A stretch of DNA of 64,000 nucleotides from Ctena decussata (GCA_963989385.1 OZ022503.1:50528858-50592857); one strand, 5' to 3'. Counted from the stretch's first letter, positions 12,728-24,080 are shown. The notes: a model not told the origin generated them from the letters alone. Translations and numbers: made by a program.

Positions 12728-15700
12728 ATGGGAACCAGCCGTTATGGCAGCTCCGGAAACAAATATGGCAGCAGCGGATATGGCGGAAGTAACTATCTAA
12801 ATACCTCATACGGAACACCTCGATCTTCTAGCTACAGACAGTCTAGCTACGAACCTCGATTTTCTTACGGAGGCGGTGGCGGTAGCGTAATGGACCGTAT
12901 AAAACAGTTTGCACCGGATCAGTCACGGAGTTATACTCCGCTCATGAGTCGCAAAGCCACCCAGAGAGACTACGGAGGAGGGGGTGGGAATTGGGATAAA
13001 CATTCTGCTAGAAGTGGGGGTAGTGATTATAGCAACAGATCTGGGTATCTGTCAGACTATGGGGGAAGTAATCCCTCTTTATATGGTTCCTTGGATAGGA
13101 CTTCATCTCGGTCTGGTAGTCGATTTGGTGCGCATAGTCGAGAAACCTCGCCAGTAACACCTCGTATTCCGAGGACGTATGATTACAGCAGCAGTGCCTC
13201 TCCATCACCATATTCAACATATAGAAGTAGTTCGGATGCTGCTTCACCCTCTGTCCAACGAAAATTTGAAAGGCAAAGTTCTAGACCATCTGACATGTAT
13301 GAAAGACGAAATTCAAGGCAAGATTTATATGACCGACAGAGCTCGAGACCTCCCGAAGTATACGAGAGGCAAAGCTCCAGACCACCTCCTGATGTATATG
13401 AGGAGTCCCCAAGACCTCGTCGACGCTGGGAACAGGAGGTTTATGGTTCCAAGCCTTCATCGCGTGAGACCCTTCCTGCTCCAGTTAAGCCTCCGCCCAA
13501 AGATTATTCTGACACAGAGTCTGACGATAGTGCCCCCGAAGATGAAAAGGGGCGGAAATTACGTTATATGATGAGCAGGGGTACTTCACCTTATCATGAA
13601 AGTGAAAAACGAGAGTATAGAAACAGGAAAGAATCTGGTACAGGAATAGCAAAAGCTAAACGAGTGAAATGTGCTCAGAAGGATGCACGCTCTGGGCGGT
13701 TAGGACGACCAGATATGAGGCGTAAACGATTTGTTGATTGTGGTATACAGGCTAATTTAGATGAACCAACTCCTCGGAGGAGTCGACGAGGAGGAGGTGG
13801 CGAAAGTGGAAATACTCGAGAAGACGTTGCGAAACTGGCAGCTCTTGCTTTACTTCAGGACAGCGGGGGCAAAGACGGTGAGAATTTGAGTGACACGTTT
13901 TATAAATATCGCGATAAATTTCAACAAGCTTCACCACCAAAACAAGCGGGATCAAAATTTAGTTTTGACGACACTTCTCCTAGGCTTAGCCGCAATGAGC
14001 CTCCGTCTCACCGAGAATCAAGGTATCAAGACGATTCGTTAGATGTTCCTGATGAAAAGGCGTGGCGTAAAGCAGTGTATGGTGAACCGAGCCCTAGCAG
14101 AAGTCCTGGGCTTAGGAGACATCAAACTGAAGAAGATTTACGAATTGCTGGTGAGAATGCACGAGCCAAGAGGCTGCCGAAAACAAGCACACCAAAGACA
14201 ATGAGAGACGCTGTTGAGGCTGATGCCGATTATGATAGCCCTGTCGAAGAACGACCGCCATCAAGGCGAGAAAGGAGGTCTTACAACGATTCTGAAAATG
14301 AGAAACGTCGATCACGACAGTCAGACAGTGAAAAACGGCGATCTAAACAAGGGTCAGACGGTTATAGGCGCTCTACATCACGTGATAGTATACTCGATGG
14401 CAAACCATCGAAGCGACGGCAAAGAACATCCAGTCGCGAACTTCTTGATGAGCCACAATCTCCAAAACAAATACCTTTAACTCCAGACTCGCTCTCATTG
14501 AGAGACAGCGTAGACAAAGTTCAGAATTGGAAGCAGCAGCTACCACCGGCTAACCAGCATCTGAATGTAGATCACAGACACCCCGAGACAGGATTTCCAC
14601 GCAGCGATTCAGGGGAATACTTCTCTGCACAGGAGCATAATTCAACTTCAGGAAGAGCTTCTCGAGATTCAGATAGGAAATACAAAGACACTATGTTCGC
14701 ACAGCAATCTCCAGTTAGCCCCACTGCACCACGCCAAGAGCCGTTGAAATCTGAACGTGAAGAAGAAGTGCTTTCTCCTGGAGGTCGTCGACGGCGTAAT
14801 AAGAGGCACCTGTCTCGTGAAATGTCAACTGACAGCGTGTTAGACGATGAAGACCTCTCGCATCATCCAGTAAATAAGGAAAAGTACAGAAAATCTGAAC
14901 TCAACAGATCTGAAGAACTGGAACGTTTTGAGAGAGAGGAATTAGAAAGGCGGAGACGGATTTATTCTGGCGTTGAAGACCCAGAAAACGAGAATATTCG
15001 AATGACCGGTAATTCTTCCGAACAATTTTCAAGGGACGATTCTCCTAGTAGATATCGCGGGCGATCACACGAAAAACGATACATTTCTCGCCAGGGCTCG
15101 CGGGATGATGTTATCGATGAAAAACATGGACGAAAAAAAGAAAGACGGGAAATGGATCCGCATGCAAGCGATAGTTCCCAATTCGGCTTTAACCGCGAGA
15201 GCTCTCCTAACAGACCGAGCTCTCGTTCTAAGCGTCATAGCCGTAACAACTCAAGAGACGACGTTCTTATGGATACGAGGCCACAAAATGAGCATGCCAA
15301 CTATATGCGGCCTCACAGTATGGTAGTTTCGAACGAGAGTTTAGCTAACCTTAGTGGTGCTGGCTCCATTGCATCGATGAACTCAGCGTTAACAAATGAA
15401 GGACCTATACGTAATTCAATGTCTATGCAATCAGTTGAGTCCAACGAAGAACAAGAACGTCCAACGGAAGAGCGCTTCCCGCAGTCGGCTTCTCAACATT
15501 TGGTAAATTCTTCCGGCAGCGGGGGCTCTCTTCCAGACCTAGTCCCCGGGGATGAGGGAAATAGAGCCCAAGTTTCGAACAAACACAAAGATGCTAAGAG
15601 AACTAAGAGTGGATTTATTGGACGCACAATGGATATAGACAACCTGCTCAGCTTCAGTCCGAATGAGGAAGAGTTTGTAGAAAAGGGAAAAGACTTAGAC

Positions 15701-15782
15701 GAAGTTCTGAAGTCACGGCAGTCTCACTTGATGGATGCACCTGTACCCAGAGAACCGTCTCCGCTGAAACCACAGGTCTCAG
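12728..15782 (+). CDS. Large Ser/Arg/Tyr-rich exon, probable distal N-terminus of a long FHOD isoform
   Basis: Open for 1,018 codons plus one base. The exon probably begins at 12719, just after a strong acceptor (pyrimidine tract then TTTTCAG); three in-frame codons (Ser-Tyr-Asp) precede the ATG at 12728, so an upstream coding or 5'UTR exon is likely. It ends at 15782 in codon phase 1 before GTTTGTA. The protein looks disordered: residues 1-55 are Gly/Tyr/Ser-rich, about 180-226 carry repeated RQSSRP motifs, and the middle is full of RS/SR dipeptides and SP sites. A short charged helix-like segment lies near 726-748 (ELERFEREELERRRR). A more ordered acidic/hydrophobic block lies near 960-1000 (GRTMDIDNLLSFSPNEEEF). 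No enzymatic domain is recognised. A separate Ser/Arg-rich gene is the alternative; downstream phase compatibility favours a 5' part of FHOD. The coding status itself is secure. Confidence 0.8.
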
Positions 15783-16287
15783 GTTTGTATCCTGTTTTAT
15801 ATTTCATACTTTGCAACATGGAATTAATTTCTTTGATAAATATTATTTCTCTCAATGAAAACATATATTGTGATCCCTCATTTGAACCGTCTCGGCGAGA
15901 CGGTACTATTGATGGGCTACAACTTATGTTTTTATGAGGAAAAAAACCCGGAAAATTGCCCCTAGTAATTTCGAAACTTAAGTAATACATAAACTATCAA
16001 TTTCAGCCTGCGAGGGCATACTTTCCTTGAAAGACTGTAATTTATAGTGAAATGTTAAAATTTTTGTCACAAAGAAAGTAAAAGGTACATTTCCTATTTC
16101 GACGCCACTTTAATTTACCAAAAATATAACTAGAGACAGTTTTCGAAAGAAGGGTAACGAATGATTAAGGAACAGTTTTCCTTTTTCTATAAAAATATGT
16201 TGTACATAACCCCTTATTAAGACCGTCTCTAGAAGTGTCGCTATACGTTTTGACCCCTATTTAGAACCGCCTCACCGCAACTGAAAT
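15783..16287. repeat. Start of intron with a degenerate family C palindrome
   Basis: After the donor, ACCGTCTCGGCGAGACGGT at 15887-15905 with flanks TGATCCCTCATTTGA and TATGTTTTTATGAG matches the centre of the 200-bp palindromes further right. The exon frame happens to stay open to 15937 across this repeat. Confidence 0.6.
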
Positions 16288-17293
16288 TGCGTATAATGTT
16301 TATATTTGCAATGGCGTAAAATTTATTTTTTTTGAAATAGCATGCAATGTACATATCTGCAATGGCGTACACTGTGTGTATCTGCAAGGGCATATAATGT
16401 ATTTATTAGCAGTGACATTTTTAAAGGGCAGACAATGTATGTACTTGCAAGGGCATACAATGAATGTATCTGCAATGGCAAACAATGCCTGTCTTTTCAA
16501 TGGCATACAATATATGTATCTGTAATAGCACAAAATATATTCTTCTTTGCATACATGCAATGTATTATCTGCAAAGGCTGTTAATGTTAATAACTATAAT
16601 GGCCTAAAATATATGTATCTCCAAGGGCTTGCAATGTTTTTATTTGCCAATGGCATACCATGTTGGTATTTGCAATGACATATTATGTATGTATATGCGA
16701 AGGTATATAATGTATATTTCTCCCATGGCATACTATACATTACATGCAAGGGCATACAATTTATGTATATGCAGTGGCGTAAAATGTGTGTATTTGCAAT
16801 GGCAAACAATATATGTATATATCTGAAATGGCGTACAATGTTTGTTTCTGCAAAGGCAAACAATGTACGTATATACAACGGCATACAATGCATGTGTCTG
16901 CAAAGGTGTTTAATTGATAAATCTACAAAGGCATACAATGAATATATTTGTAAGAGCGTACAATGTTTATATTTCCAAAGGCGTACAATGTATGTATCTG
17001 CAAGGGCATACAATGTGTGTTTCTGCAAAAGCATATAATATATGTCTTCAAAGGCATACTATGCATATATTGCGAAGGCGTACAATGTATGTATTTGCAA
17101 GGGCATACAATGTGTATACCTTCAATGGCGTACAATGTATGTATTTACAAGGGCGTACAATGTATGTATCTGCAATGGCGTACGATGTATGTCTCTGTAA
17201 CAGCATACAATGTATATATATTTGCAAGGGCGTACAATGTATAAATCTTTAATGCATAAAATGTATAGATTTGCAAGGGTATACAATGTATTA
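16288..17293. repeat. 25-bp minisatellite, left block
   Basis: Tandem units of consensus GCGTACAATGTATGTATCTGCAAGG, about 25 bp with frequent one- to three-base variation, roughly 40 units. Several frames on both strands stay open by chance because the units rarely contain stops; these are not genes. Confidence 0.9.
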
Positions 17294-18214
17294 CGAGGGG
17301 CGTTCGAAAAGTTTTGCAAGTGAAGTAACTTCTTGGTAACCACCATAAAGACAGAGAAAAAACAACAGATAGCAAAAACACAAAAAGCTATAATACGCCT
17401 AAACAACTCTGCAAACACGGTGCATTTTATTTCAAAGGGCGCATTTTTAACTCCTTTGAAAGAGGTATACCCTAAAGGCACTGCGAATTTTTACTTAAGC
17501 AGGCCGTAATTCATATACAAGCAGTCTCCGATTTTTGTTTTATCTTTGTTACTTATAGACAATGCCCAGGCAATGTTGTCCTGTAAATATCGCGGAAATC
17601 ATATTTAATCTCGGTTCCATACTGTCCCGTGAATATGAATTTTCCGTATTTTATGTAGTATTAATGCTCCCTTTCTACAAAAGTTATAAAAATTTTGTAA
17701 TGAAAACAAGTGTTTTAGCATTCAAAATCTTGTCAGCTAGATCATTTACATGGGTCAACAAAAATATGTCAATAAATTCAAATTAATGCAAAAAAATGAA
17801 GCCTGTACAATCTTTCAATAATGACGTTGACGTCGATTTCAATAACGTCTTTTAACTGCGCACTGCTTTGCAAACAATAAATTGACAACAGTTGCCACAC
17901 TCCTAACTTTTGTTTGAACATTGTAGGCAATGATGGTTAAGCAGTTGGCAAAGATTAACTTCGTATTTACAAAGATATTTGACTTGAATGCCTAACACTG
18001 AGAAAAGATTTTACATATGAAATTAGTGGTATGACTAAGACCTAATAAAATTCGTTGTAAGTCAATAAGGAAAAGTGTCTTTGTATAATGTGTGATAACA
18101 AAAAAGACAAAAAAGACAAAATGTAGTACTTTTAGAACATGTATAGCATTTGTACCCAGCATGCCCCTTAACAAAGTCATGATGCCATTTGCAAAACTTT
18201 TCGAACGCTCCTCG
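17294..18214. mobile_element. Non-autonomous mariner-type element, 921 bp
   Basis: Left CGAGGGGCGTTCGAAAAGTT and right AACTTTTCGAACGCTCCTCG are inverted with one mismatch over about 26 bp. TA flanks both sides (17292-17293, 18215-18216). CGAGG..TTCNAAAAGT termini with TA sites are typical of mariner. No transposase frame recognised inside. It splits the minisatellite. Confidence 0.8.
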
Positions 18215-18216
18215 TA

Positions 18217-18960
18217 TCTGCAAAGGCACACAATGTATGGATCTGCAAAGGCGTACAATGTATGTTACTGCAAGTGCACTAAATATATGTATCCGCAAAG
18301 GCACAGAATCTGTGCATTTGCAAAGACATACAATGTGAATATCTGCAAAAAACACAATGCATGTATCTTCAAAGGCATACAATGTTTGTATCTGTAAAAG
18401 CATAGTGTAGGTATCTTCAAACGCCCACAATGTATGTGTCTCCAAGGGTGTATAATGAATAAACCGCCAAGGGCGGTTAATGTATGCATTGACAAGGGCG
18501 TACAAGGTATGTTTCTGCAAAGGCGTACAATGTATGTATCTGCAAGGGTTTACAATATATGTATCTGCAAAGGCCTACAATGTATGTATCTTTAAAAGCA
18601 TATAATGTATGTATCTGCAAGGGCATACATTTTATCTATTTTCAAGGGCGTACAATGTATGTATTTGCAATGGTGTACAATTAATATATCTGCAATGGTG
18701 TACAATGTACGTATCTGCAATAGCGTACAATGTATAAATCTAAAATGGCGTACAATATATGGATTTGCAAGTCATCTGCATAGGCACACAATGTATGGCT
18801 CATCAAAGGCACACAATGTATGTATCTGCAAAGACGTTCAATGTGTGTATCTGCAAATGCACACACTGCATGTATCTGCAAAGGCGTCCAATGCGCACGT
18901 ATACACGTATGTATTTGCAAAGGCACACAATGTATCTATTTGCAAAGGCACACAATGTAT
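18217..18960. repeat. 25-bp minisatellite, right block
   Basis: About 30 further units of the same GCGTACAATGTATGTATCTGCAAAG repeat, continuing in register after the mariner insertion. Units near 18780-18960 use a GCACACAATGTATG variant. Confidence 0.9.
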
Positions 18961-19282
18961 GAAACTTTTGTGGGACCACTTTTTGTCATCATTGCGATAT
19001 ATGCCCTTATTAATCAGATATTGTCGAAGAATCTTTGCTCCTATGGGTTTCAGGCCGAGCAGACGCTTTCAAAACGACGTGCATCGTGTCATTATAGCCA
19101 AGCAGGCACACAATGCTGATACAGCGTTGCATCTACTTTGATATCACTGTGTTTCAACGTTGTGTGCATACTTTGGAAGTTTTCCTTTTTACATATGACT
19201 AGATATTAAACAGGCTCGACGTACAGGGTTCGATTATCTGTCTTTTAAGTCAAATTTACAGTTTGTTTATTTCAACTTGTAG
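18961..19282. other. End of intron, unique-looking
   Basis: No repeat recognised; ends with the acceptor TTCAACTTGTAG. Confidence 0.5.
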
Positions 19283-19614
19283 AAGAGAGACTGATTGATC
19301 TTGATGAATCTACGCCAGTGTTCAGTCCTCCGCCTCGATCACCACGTTCTATGTCGCCACCGCCGCAGCCGCCGGTGTCTCCTCCGACCCCTCGAAGTAA
19401 AAAGGCGGAACCAGAGCCACAGACTTCGGGCAATGAAATGGCGGATCTGTTGAAACAAAAGAAGGGGCTGGTAGTGATAAGTGATATACTGGGCATTTGT
19501 GCCAAGCCGAAGAAGTCAAGATTTATAGGGCTGCCTGGGGATGAGGACAAGCGTTTCCGAGGCTACAACACAGCAAACGAGCTACTGGAGAGTCTGCAAG
19601 TGGATACTAAGAAG
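19283..19614 (+). CDS. Second exon of the long isoform; alternative GBD-like segment
   Basis: Starts after CTTGTAG; its first two bases complete the Glu codon begun at 15782. It ends with an intact Lys codon (phase 0) before GTAAAG; reading on gives only Val-Lys-stop, as expected of an intron. It adds 111 residues to make 1,129. It starts with a Pro-rich linker (SPPPRSPRS, PPPQPPVSPPTPRS), then a compact conserved-looking block beginning at EMADLLKQKKG and including RFIGLPGDEDKRF and ANELLESLQVDTKK. Joined to exon 36268 it reads ...LLESLQVDTKK|LEDCALQ, parallel to the proximal isoform ...VHRLLQAPHK|LEDCALQ. I infer that it supplies an alternative first half of the ubiquitin-like GTPase-binding domain. 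If it belongs to a separate gene, the missing 3' exons should lie between 19.6 and 29 kb, where I see none. Confidence 0.8.
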
Positions 19615-19873
19615 GTAAAGTAGCTTTAATTGTTGACACCTGCCAAGACGTTGAATCAACATTGATTCAATGTTGCTTACAATGGGCTCTTTCCTTCTGC
19701 ATGTGAATAAATTATATCTGCTTAACGTCATATTTAGGATTATAGAAGCACAACAGTCCTATGATTGAAAATGAAAATGTCTTAATATCAACCCGCTTCA
19801 TGACCTAGTCTGCATGGTTTGCTCGATGTATTAGTGTTCACTGTCGCGGTTCAGCAGACACTTTACGTCGCAC

Positions 19874-19930
19874 TGACGTCTATAAAGTCTACGACGTCGT
19901 GACGTCACATTGACGTCAGTAGCTACGTCA
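19874..19930. promoter_or_regulatory. Cluster of CRE-like TGACGTCA motifs
   Basis: Perfect palindromic TGACGTCA at 19900-19907 and 19911-19918, plus TGACGTC at 19874-19880, GACGTCG and TACGTCA nearby, all within about 60 bp and 260-320 bp after exon 19283-19614. TGACGTCA is the CREB/ATF site. Function is inferred only. Confidence 0.4.
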
Positions 19931-20021
19931 CTACGACATAATTTCCACGTTGTGTGCCTGCTGGGCTCGGGTTTCACTCACAGTTGCACCAAACTTTTTT
20001 TCTGACTATTTACCGTTCCTT

Positions 20022-20449
20022 CATCTTCGCAAGCCAAGGGTATATACTAAGTCCACTGTCTTGGCCGACGGCCTATTCATAAATTAAAATCCCCACTGCA
20101 CCATTTCATTGGATGCTAGCAGCTCCCATCGCATCCAATCAAATTTTCCGTAACAAAACATTTCCCGCATAACAGGCGCCTTTCTCCATAAAAAAAAATA
20201 TCGTGTCTACCATGAACAATTACAAAAAAGACCACCAAGTCATCAGTGTTTTTGAGCAATTATGCGAAGTTGTGGGACAACTGTGTTTTGCAACGGATCT
20301 TCTGATTGGGCTGCAAATAACAAGCGCCAAGGGGAACAGCTCGCTACAGCCAAGAGGCGGCGCTGCGGGAAATCCGATTTTTGCATAGGCCATCGACCAA
20401 GGCTACGTAAGGAACAAAGTGAACTTAGTACCCTTGGCTTGCTAAGATG
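20022..20449. mobile_element. 428-bp MITE with 9-bp target duplication
   Basis: CATCTTCGCAAGCCAAGGG (left) and CCCTTGGCTTGCTAAGATG (right) are inverted with one mismatch. Flanks CCGTTCCTT and CTGTTCCTT match at 8 of 9 bases. A 9-bp duplication suggests a Mutator-like element. Confidence 0.65.
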
Positions 20450-21216
20450 CTGTTCCTTGTGTTTAAAACTTCACTGCAGCCGTTGTTAAGTGCCTTATGG
20501 CGGCCGTAAAAAATGTCTTCCCTTATATCATCATAGTGTAGATAATATACTGAACAAAAAAAGAAACGTTACAAAAGAAACTTCATGAATTTCAAGCTAA
20601 AGAACAAAATTTCCAAATATTGCTACGTTATTCTCTTACATGCCATACGTCAGACAACCTTATGAACTAATCGGTATTTGACTTGCATCAACTGCTATAG
20701 AATTATTCCACTTTGACTGAAAACACCAAAGACAATGTGAAACGCTTAATGCGCATGCGGAAGCGGAAGCGCTTAAATTTTTCACTTTCGAATTTGCCTC
20801 GAAACTACCAATTAGAAACCCTATGAAACCTATGATATTTAACCAGCAGTTCAAAGAAATAAGATAATAAAAATTTCGTGTCTTTGAAATTGTCTCCCTT
20901 GCAATTAAAAGTATAGCAAATCATTTACTCCGATTAACCAGTACGTTTCCATAAAACGTTAAAGTTTAGTTCATGGATCTTATTCCAGCTTCTCCAGACA
21001 ATGGTTCTTGATGCAAAAATTTGATCAAACTGCTTAACTGTCCTTGGCATATCACCTTGCATTGTCTATGGGATTTTCAGTGCTAAGCATGAAAGTTAGA
21101 GTCAAGTGTCCTGAAAAGCGATATTCCAAGCCTTATACGTCACTGATCAACCCTTAAGAAACAGCGATTAGACCGTTTTCGTAACAACTAATGCCTGATA
21201 AACGTTTCTGAAATGA
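20450..21216. other. Non-coding stretch
   Basis: No gene or repeat recognised. Confidence 0.4.
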
Positions 21217-21332
21217 TTTTCTTACAGTGGCTGACAACTTGAGTGAAATACGGGCCTTCTTAAAGCCCCTCTTATTTTCTTACAGTGGCTGACAACTTGA
21301 GTGAAATACGGGCCTTCTTAAAGCCCCTCAAA
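21217..21332 (+). repeat. 58-bp perfect tandem duplication with acceptor-like sequence
   Basis: Two identical 58-bp copies (CTTACAGTGGCTGACAACTT starts at 21221 and 21279). Each begins with a pyrimidine-rich TTTTCTTACAG that would serve as a splice acceptor. I do not call an exon: in the phase required by donor 19614 the frame stops after four codons. 21333-22057 shows no gene. Confidence 0.8.
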
Positions 21333-22057
21333 ATCTAACCCCTCATTAAATCAAACGGAGCTGGAAACATTGATCTAACATTTATTGTTGTAATTTTCAT
21401 TTTCTTAACTCCGGATACGTTTTGTTAGTTAGGCATTAAATAAAATTGGCAAAATTCAGTTTAAAGAAAACGTGCATTGAAAGTACATGTAACGTTTTTT
21501 TTTTTTGTTCAGTATATATTCTATGGTCCTCGTGGGGGTGGAGGGATTGGGCTAATTCTGAGTCAGTTGACAATACAGTTCCGCTGAAGATGGTGCAAGC
21601 AGAAGTGGGCAGTGTTGCAACAATACATTACTGCACAAGAGCATACTTAGTTAAACCGAGTCTGCTATTTTCGTTTCTCCGATACGTTCCTAGTGTCCAA
21701 AGGATCTTCCAGAGAATTTATTTTGTCAAAGCTCACTAGGTGTGACTAAAGTGCAGCAGCTATAAAATCTGTGCATGCGCATGCATAACTACCCCTCTGG
21801 CCAGACTAGTGCCCTGGTACAAGTAGTCAGGCTAACCCAGCTGAACAAAAAGCAGCAAATGCAATCAGTAAAAAAATCTTCAAATTGAGACCACCGCAAT
21901 TTTCTAAAAATGGATCTGATTATTTTACAATGCACTATTGCCAGTAATGCGTCCGAAAGATGCAGATGGAATGGCAAACAGTGAAGATCCTGATTAGACT
22001 GCACCTTTGGGTCTGCCCTGTTTGCTCGGACCCGTCTGTCCTAATACTGAGATTTTT

Positions 22058-23116
22058 ATGCTCCCCGAAGGATGAGGGGAAGTGCAGTGCACAAGAACCG
22101 TAACCCTATCACAAGTATTTACGAAGTTAGCTCCCTTTCTAGTTTTTTTTTTCTCAATATTTTGCTTGTCCGGAGCATATCTCTGAAAGTATAAGGGGGA
22201 GCTAAATGAAACTTCACACAATAATAGAAAACAATGAGAGAAAGTGCCGTGCACAAGAATCATAACCCTGTCACAAGCATTTACGAAGTTATCTCCCTTT
22301 CCAGTTTTTTTTTTTTTTTTCAAAATTAAGCTCGTCCAATGCATATCATCCTAAACTATTAAAGGGATCTGAATGAAACTTCTTACATTGACAGAGGACA
22401 GTAAGAGGAAGTGCAGAGCACAGAACCATAACACTGTCTTACGTATTTACAAAGTTAGCTCCCTTCCTATTTTTTCAGTATTTTGCTTGTCTGGAGCATA
22501 TCTCTGAGAGTATAAAAAGGAACTTTATGAAACTTCACACACTGATAGAGGGCAATAAGTGAAAGTGCAGAACACAAGAACCATAACCCTATCATAAGTA
22601 ATTACAGAGTTAGCTCGCTTCTTAATTTTTTGCTTGTCAGGAGCATATCTTTGGAGTATTGAAGCAAACTAAATGAAACTTCGCACATTGATAGAGGGCA
22701 ATAAAAGAAAGTGCAGAGTTTATGAACTATAACCCTACCTTTAGTAATTATGGAGTTAGCTCCCTTCCTAATTTTCAGTTATTTAGCTTGTCATGTGCAT
22801 ATCTCTGTATATATTTAAGAGAACATGAATGAAACTTCACATATTGATAATAGAGGGCAATGACAAGAAGTGCAGAGCAGAATAACCATAACTGTATCCC
22901 AGGTTATTTTGGAGTTACTTCCCTTCTTATTTTTTTTATTTTTTCTCAGTTGTCCAGCATAGCTCTAAAAGTATTGAAGAGAATTATTTTTTCCACTTTC
23001 AAATGCATTTAAATTAATGCATTTAATTACACAGAAAATTACTCCTTTCCCCATGATACCCATTCACCTATTCCAAGCCTTCGGGGAGCATCCATCGGTT
23101 CCACCGATTTTCTTGT
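22058..23116 (+). mobile_element. HINE/pearl-like element with ~160-bp tandem core
   Basis: ATGCTCCCCGAAGG (22058-22071) and CCTTCGGGGAGCAT (23078-23091) are exact inverted repeats. About six degenerate units of roughly 150-170 bp lie between, with AAGTGCAGAGCACAAGAACC, GAGTTAGCTCCCTTCC and GAGCATATCTCTG. Hairpin ATCGGTTCCACCGAT then TTTCTTGT closes the 3' end. Confidence 0.75.
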
Positions 23117-23400
23117 TTATGATTCAGTTTGTTGAGCAATAACCCATTCTTTGTCTTATTAAAGTGAATGTGGAAATGTGATCAGAGGAAGACTTAGGAG
23201 AAATTTTCTCCTTGTATAGTCAAACCTTTCCCTTTTCTGGGCTGAAAGAGAAGTTTAAATGTATAGAATATGTAGGCAGGGAGAAAAGATGCGCAGAAGC
23301 TTCTCCTAAATCAGGTAATCTTCTTCCAGGGAAGCAACGTTTTACCTACCTTCTCAACTGCAAACTACTCTTCGTTAGATACTTGTCCTACAAGAGTATA
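23117..23400. repeat. Fragment of a family G MITE
   Basis: GGAGAAATTTTCTCCTT and GGGCTGAAAGAGAAGTTTAAATG match the elements at 30855, 36023 and 59755, but both ends are missing. Confidence 0.4.
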
Positions 23401-23617
23401 GACTGGCTGCAATCTGAAACATTGATTTGCCTAAATTCATATTTTTTTCAAAGACGTAATAAATCATGTCTCTAAAATCCCTCTTTTCTCTTCGCTAATT
23501 AAACACCAGACCAAGAGAAAAATGGGATTTTAGAGACATGATATTTATACAAATAAAGAAAAACTTTGAAAAAGTATATGAATTTACAAAAATCAATGTT
23601 TCAGACTGGAGCCAGTC
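23401..23617. repeat. Long palindrome, ~215 bp
   Basis: The left arm (from GACTGGCTGCAATCTGAAAC through ATCATGTCTCTAAAATCCC) is repeated inverted in the right arm (GGGATTTTAGAGACATGAT through GTTTCAGACTGGAGCCAGTC). Arms are about 85-95 bp around a loop of about 35 bases with a few small differences. Confidence 0.8.
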
Positions 23618-24055
23618 TAATAAGAATAGAACCCTTTGTGTGAGGGTTTGGTTGCCCAGGGAAGCAAACAATAAGTCGTTTCCCTTTGCATAAATGGCAG
23701 CAAAACAGGGAAGAGTACTGTAAAAAAAATCCGTAGATTTTACGGTAGAACTGGAAACCAGCTGCCATTCCATTTACCTTTATTTTACGGGCGTCTGCCT
23801 GTATTACATTGTGTGGAAATTGTGATATGGTAGGGTTATGTTAAATTACCGCACTCGAAAATACCTTTATGGTATGGGCTAGATGACCATAACAATACCT
23901 GGCCTATTCTACCCTACCCTGCATGATGTTTTCTAAAATGTTTACGGGCGCCCGTAAAAAATAACGGGAAATGGACGGGCAGCTGGTTGCCAGTTATTCT
24001 ACCGTAAAATCTACTGAAATTTTTTACAGTGTACCCATTCACCTTAATAAAGGGT
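23618..24055. mobile_element. Family E repeat interrupted by a ~312-bp MITE
   Basis: The inner element runs about 23719-24030: TGTAAAAAAAATCCGTAGAT at the left faces CTACTGAAATTTTTTACA at the right. Inner mirrored blocks are ATTTTACGGTAGAACTGG and CCAGTTATTCTACCGTAAAAT, and CAGCTGCC/GGCAGCTG. GTAC flanks both sides. The outer family E sequence (ATGGCAGCAAAACAGGGAAG | GTACCCATTCACCTT) becomes continuous if the insertion is removed. Confidence 0.65.
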
Positions 24056-24080
24056 TCGGATTAAAATACATTTTCAGGAC

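Noticed and set aside
15783..15937. Continuation of the large frame past 15782
   Set aside because: It crosses a good donor and runs into a family C palindrome; the downstream exon restores frame from 15782.
16300..18960. Many overlapping open frames on both strands (up to about 180 codons) rich in Met, Tyr, Cys
   Set aside because: They are translations of the 25-bp minisatellite in shifting frames; the repeat unit simply lacks stops in several frames.
19615..19623. Stop codon right after exon 19283-19614, suggesting a gene end
   Set aside because: The stop lies after GTAAAG, a donor; the exon ends in phase 0 and fits a further exon.
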